A stretch of 64,000 nucleotides of DNA from Brachypterus glaber. Lineage: Eukaryota > Arthropoda > Insecta > Coleoptera > Kateretidae. The position numbers were made by a program, and so were the translations under genes. The notes under the pieces were generated by a model. It was not told where the DNA came from. It worked only from the letters and a program-made list of their open reading frames with translations, and made no database searches. The DNA is taken from contig OY294049.1 of the NCBI GenBank assembly GCA_958510825.1, positions 37,414,774 to 37,478,773 on the forward strand, given 5' to 3'. Of the stretch, positions 59,116 to 64,000 are shown in pieces (the first letter of the stretch is position 1; every line of letters begins with the position of its first letter).

Positions 59116-59935
59116 TAATAGTATATTATTTACCAAGTGAGAGAAGTTTAACATTTTTGACCTGCGTCAAATTGCGGGATAAAATGTTAAATCTTCACTC
59201 ACGTGGAAAATATAGTATTTTTTTCACTACCAGTACAATTAATTAGCTATTTATTTATTTATTTTACTAAAATTTAATGAAAAAGCTTATAAATTTAAAT
59301 TATCACGCTGGCCGTTCGCGGCCATTAAAAAAACAAATGAATAACTTGACATTTCTGGCAGAAATTTTCTGTTGATCTGCTAAAATTATTAAGTTAGAAA
59401 GTGTTTCCGTGTTAAGTATAATAAAATATATAAAAATGGAAAGTGAAATGCAAAATGATGATTCTGGTACTCCCCCAGAAATAGGGGACAGGCGAAAACT
59501 GTGAGGGAGAATCTATTGCCTCAAAAATCAATATATGGGGGTTGTACCTCTAGTAATCTATGATCCTTATGGTAATATATGGGTTGTATAATCTATTATT
59601 GAATATGATGGACCAATGATTTTCACTTTTCGAAGTGTTTTTTGTAAAACATGTTTTATAGGTACTAATTTAGTTAATATTTTTTAATTTATCATGCAAT
59701 AAATAAATTTGGTGCCTAAAGACGCTAGTAAATAGCAATGTGATTTAATAATTAAGTGAAACGTCATATGCCAAAACAGCTGAATAAAAATTCATTATTA
59801 ACCATGGTGCAATTTCATTATTTTTAGAACCCCTGACGTCATAGGTAGAGAAATAATATTTCTACCAATGAAAAGAACAGTAATAAAGATGTGCTTTTAG
59901 GCTGGTAGTGAAAAAAAATATTATTTAAATATTTA
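59116..59935. mobile_element. Hairpin-headed element with CACTACCAG ends, copy 2
   Basis: The same plan: a hairpin of CCAAGTGAGAGAAG with a related complement (59131-59212), then TTTTTTTCACTACCAGTAC. It closes with GGCTGGTAGTGAAAAAAAA. The body is unrelated or much diverged. Confidence 0.4.
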
Positions 59936-59948
59936 TATTTTGTAGAGG

Positions 59949-60035
59949 GAGGATTGGTGTAGTGGACTACCGCGTCGTACTTGACGAGTTTACTACCCAA
60001 AATAGCGTGAGTTCGATTCTCACCGGCGCCGATTT
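59949..60035 (+). repeat. tRNA-like pol III unit (SINE head)
   Basis: A-box-like TGGTGTAGTGGA near 59955 and B-box-like AGTTCGATTCT (60010-60020). The T-arm is intact (GTGAG, TTCGATT loop, CTCAC). The acceptor ends do not pair, so it is not a working tRNA. A T-run follows; the SINE body may continue to the (CTGT)n tract near 60265-60283. Confidence 0.6.
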
Positions 60036-61202
60036 GCCTTTTTCAGTTAATTAATAATTGAAATTTGGCGAAGGCGTAAGTGAAGCGGACACTCCCTATA
60101 AATTGGTTCGAAAGTCAATTAAAGCCGGTGATTCCCTCTATTACTAGCCCACACAAATCCTGGACTTAGGGGATGCTTAATTAAGTAGAATAGTACGAGG
60201 TTAAACACATTTCCCCAAGTTTTAGAACTTTCTGAGTCGAAATCAGTAAAAAATTTCATTCCTCCGTCTGTCTGTCTGTCTGTAAACCCGATAACTCCAT
60301 TTCTAAATAAGATATCGACAAGCGATTTTTTGCATATTGTTTCTTATCTTATTTCAAAGAGCTGATTAGATTTTGGGGGTAAACGAATTGGGGTAAGAAT
60401 GGGGTAACTCTCCTATTTTTAGCGTTTTTTGATTATAATTAAGGCAATTATTATTGTATTTTATTAATTTAGCACTTATATGAAAGAAAATTTTGAATTG
60501 GTCAAAAAATGTTACAATCAATGTTTTCCTAAAATGCATTGTTGTCAAGATATTGGCGTTTAAAGCAGTAAAACGTTTTTTAGCATATCTCACTTAAAAA
60601 TAACCCGATTTTAAAAAATTATATTTTAAATGAAAGTTGTTTTTAAACCCTTTAAAAAATGTTATACACAGTTTTTTGCTAGAATATAACGTTTTGGAGA
60701 TACAGACTTTCAAACTTTATTATTTTTTTTTATTAATTAGCAATATTTCCTGTCAAGGCGGTTTTTTTCAAAGCGGCTTCTACAAAGTAATTTTTTTATT
60801 ACCAACACATAAGTATTTAATGTGGGAGTAGCACGTACATATGTACATATGTAGCTATATTAGATAATCACTGATTTTTTTTTATTATAAAAATAGAATT
60901 TTAAGAGAAAATGGTCGTTTTAAATTGTGAAATATGATGTCAAAAGCATTGTTAATGTACGAATTCAACACCGGCCATGTTTAAAATTTCACAAAAATTT
61001 TACGAGATGCCACTACTGGCGGACGGGCTATTTTTTGAAAAAAGACCCTAAATGGTATTGCGTATATTTCCTTGTATTTTTTATGTCCAATAATATTAAT
61101 TAAAAATTTATTTCTTAAGATAAAGTTTAATAAATTAAGATTTCTAACAGGAACAAAATAAGTTTATTAATTTATAAATTAACTTATTAACTATTAATTA
61201 TA
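60036..61202. other. Intergenic after the tRNA-like unit
   Basis: 60060-60300 may be the SINE body: it has GGCGAAGGCG, then CCGTCTGTCTGTCTGTCTGT and AACCCGATAACTCCATTTCT. The rest is AT-rich and unrecognised. Confidence 0.35.
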
Positions 61203-61917
61203 CAGGGTGATCCATAACTGGCATGCCAAAATTTAAGAGGTGATTCTAGATCCAAAAATATAAAAAAAGTTCCTATAAAGGTTGGTCCGGAAATGAGCCC
61301 TAAGGGATCTAGGGCCCTTTAAAATTGTAATAAAAATAAGGTTTTTAATTAATAACTCGGGTACCGTTTAAGCTAGAGCGGCGAGCTTTTGCATGTATAC
61401 TAGTATTAATAAGGGCAATAAGTTTATGTTAATTTATTTTTTTAATTTATCCAGAGGCGTGCCCAGACGGACAAAATATATGAGGCTTAAAACATTTTTG
61501 CCCCAAACTTTTCTATGTGTATGTTTTTTGGATTTGTTGTAAAAAATATAGATTTCTAGAGTAATTTGAATTTGAATTTGTAGGAGCAACCGTTATCAAA
61601 AAAAAAATGCAATTAAGAGGAAGTAACATTTTGTGCCACCAAAAACGTTACTTTTTAAAAGGCTATTACTCCTTTAATATTAAATTTAGGTGTTTTGGTG
61701 TATAATACTTTTTTGCTCAGTTTTAAATGAAGAATCACCCTGAGGCATTAAAATTTTATTGGTGCTTTTTTTTGTTCCCCATTCAATACGTCATCTTCGA
61801 AGGGCCGTAGCTCCCTTAGGGCTCATTTCCGGACCAACCTTTATAGAAACTTTTTTTCATATTTTTGGATGTAGAATCACCTTTTAAATTTCGGTACGCG
61901 AGTTCTGGAACAGGCTG
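61203..61917 (-). mobile_element. Shared-core TA MITE with two different outer ends, inverted copy
   Basis: 715 bp, TA-flanked, almost the reverse complement of 31736-32467. CAGGGTGATCCATAACTGGC is at the left and the complement of CAGCCTGTTCCAGAACTCGC at the right. Confidence 0.82.
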
Positions 61918-61971
61918 TATATTAATAGTTTTTATTGTTTGTAATAAACATTAAATTTTATCACAGGTTAT

Positions 61972-61997
61972 ATTAATAATAATAATAATAATAATAC
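61972..61997. repeat. (AAT)n microsatellite
   Basis: About eight AAT units. Confidence 0.9.
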
Positions 61998-62285
61998 ATT
62001 TATTGATTCTAAAAAGAATTTTACAATTCTTATATCAAGGGTTTCATCATTACTCGAAAATATCGCAGGTTATATTAAAAGTAAGAGTAAAAAGTTTGTA
62101 AGCATTTAAAAATTAAAATTTCTTCTAAAAGAAACAAATATCGAAACTGGGATCCGGAACTCCCAATTCTGCCTAGTACGACACTTTAAATTACTTATTT
62201 TTTTTATTTTGCTAATAGCTTTTTTAATTTATTCATATTTAATGTCAAAATAGAAGAACAAATAGTAATCTCATAAAATGTTTAA

Positions 62286-62835
62286 GGGGTCTTTCTACCT
62301 TCAAATTTTAAAAATAATCTTTTTTTAAATATTTTCTTAATAGAAAGAAAAAAGATATTATTGTGAAATTTTGTAGGTATGTTTATCTTTATTTAAAGAA
62401 TACAAAAAAGTTTTTTAGAGTTTTAAAGTGCCATTTTTTGGCCATCATCAAAATCATCAAAATTGTTGGCTAAAAATAACAAAATAGCAGACGTTTTTTT
62501 TTAAAGATTATTTAAAAATAAAATAAAATTTGTGAAAAACATCCGTCAATTTGTTATTTTTTGGCCAAAAAAATTCTTCTAGATAGGGCTATAGCGACTT
62601 CAATACTGAATAATATCCCGTTTTTTTTTTCAGTCGATCCAAACGGCCGGAATCATGGCGACCACTGTTTTTTAATGTTTTTTAAAAAAATGGCACTTTG
62701 AAAATCTAAAAAACAAAAATTGTAATACAAATAAATAAACATACCTACACCATTTCACAATGATATCTTTTTCTTTCTATATAAAAAATGTCTAAAAACA
62801 AAATATTTTTAAAATTTGAAAGTAGAAAGACCCCC
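62286..62835. mobile_element. TTAA-flanked foldback element
   Basis: 550 bp with inverted termini GGGGTCTTTCTACC / related complement, arms of about 150 bp, and TTAA on both sides. TTAA targets are the piggyBac signature, though the GGGG start differs from the usual CCC. Confidence 0.65.
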
Positions 62836-63204
62836 TTAATGTCAAAATATAATAACAAATTGTAAGTTCATAAAATATTTAAATTACTCACTAAAAAAAA
62901 CTAATAATATGTTAATAGCTAATTATTTTACCCACGTGGATGTTTTTATAAATGAATCTGTCATATTTTAACATCTAACAATTTTGCAAGCGTCATGACG
63001 CGTCATGTCAACGCACTTTATCTTAGAATTTAATCAATATCCATATTAATTTATGTAAATTTCTTGCGTGATTAATATATTGTTTTTTATTAACTTTTAC
63101 TATACACTATTCCAAATCATAGCATTTGAAAACTGAAGACTTGTGCGCTGTGGTTTGGATAAAATAGTCTACATATCTTGTAGAAAAGTATTTTTTTTTT
63201 TGGA

Positions 63205-63701
63205 CTCTTATAAGCTCATAATCACATGTATTTTGCGTGTTCTTATAGGTCCATAAGAGGTATGTACTTTTTTTCTTTTGGGTTGGCAACAGACAAAAGC
63301 CTATCGCTTGACGTTTTTTGTGCAAATGTCAATGTCGCTTTAAAGTTTAATTTTCTACAAAATTTGGCGTTTAAGTTATCTTCTACCGTTAAAATTGTGG
63401 CTTGGTTAATGGCAGTAAAAAAGAAAAAAGATGACTATAAAATATATCAAAATATCATTTGTTCTTAGAATTTTAAACATGGTGTAACTGTAATGCCAAC
63501 CCAAAACAAAATCCCTAAATAAGTCATCAATTCAAATGTAAGTTTTTTTCAATTTTAGAGCAAAATAGAAAAAATTGTATAAAGCACTCGTTTCATAACA
63601 CGTTTTTAGTGCACTAGTACGTTAGAAAACTAGCGGCTCGTTTTCTAAACTTGTAATCGTGCGCTAAAAACGTATGTTATGAAACTAGTACTTTAATATA
63701 C
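63205..63701 (+). repeat. Dispersed repeat with hairpin ends, copy 2
   Basis: Colinear with 18891-19383 in the same orientation, including both terminal hairpins. Small substitutions and indels show separate drift. Confidence 0.7.
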
Positions 63702-64000
63702 AATTTTTTGTACTATGGGGCTTTTTCGCTCACCTAAAGGCCCGTTCGTCAACATCCCCCTCTGTGAAATATGTCAATTTCCATACTCGTTATGTAATAT
63801 ACTATTTTATTTGCAAATATACCAGTTTTTGTTATAGATTGATCTTTAGGTTAGACCCAACTATTTTATTTTATTGATAGAAGTCCATTTTATACTACCA
63901 ATAAATTTTTAATGCACTCGTTATCGATACGTCCGTGGGAATAGAAATAACTATTTATAATATATATATAATATACTTTGGCCAATTACGACTGGGGTCA
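63702..64000. other. Window end, nothing recognised
   Basis: AT-rich DNA with a short GC-moderate patch (63720-63765) and no supported feature. Confidence 0.4.

Noticed and set aside
59949..60035. Functional tRNA gene
   Set aside because: The T-arm and boxes are good, but the acceptor strands do not pair and no convincing anticodon arm is seen.

Overview
The window reads as AT-rich insect nuclear DNA. It has spliced genes with GT-AG introns, an insect-type Penelope-like retroelement, an arthropod-type DUF4817 Tc1/mariner transposase, and a very dense load of short inverted-repeat DNA elements. The order cannot be fixed from the sequence alone; a beetle or another transposon-rich insect is plausible. 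No rRNA, intact tRNA, CRISPR array or bacterial feature is visible.

Two host genes are supported. (1) The 3' half of a NOL4-like (nucleolar protein 4) gene lies on the + strand. Eight coding exons between 14967 and 28255 join with consistent phases into 433 residues and a stop. The most conserved block (exon 24954-25160) and the C-terminal exon (28092-28255) are unmistakable. The 5' exons are probably upstream of the window, so about the first 15 kb is likely intron. (2) A two-exon divergent cytosolic-type Hsp70 gene (35623-38160, + strand, 609 residues) has an intact ATPase core but a degenerate interdomain linker and no EEVD tail.

Layout: 1-14966, repeats including an 8-bp-TSD hAT MITE (3031-3697), a TA-flanked element (4436-5674), a twin-hairpin family (4026, 8884, 17419), a 9-bp-TSD foldback (13021-13197) and a Tc1/mariner element with a broken transposase (13398-14649). 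14967-28255, NOL4-like exons separated by introns holding foldbacks and MITEs. 28256-35600, 3' flank and MITEs. 35623-38220, the Hsp70 gene. 38220-64000, no confident host gene. That last part holds head-to-head Penelope termini (39137-39975), a 121-bp tandem duplication inside a foldback, a degenerate minisatellite, a 5'-truncated Penelope copy (48054-49199), a family with GGATATCC-rich bodies, a 1.42-kb near-perfect foldback (56302-57723), a tRNA-like unit and further MITEs.

The most unusual signals are these. Hammerhead-ribozyme-like motifs recur at Penelope-type termini in three different sequence versions that keep the same pairing. A set of TA-flanked MITEs shares one subterminal core but carries at least four different outer ends, one of them identical in type to the ends of the local DUF4817 transposon. 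Several NOL4-like introns carry long perfect inverted repeats close to exons. The two host genes have no visible functional link; they are simply neighbours in a transposon-rich region.
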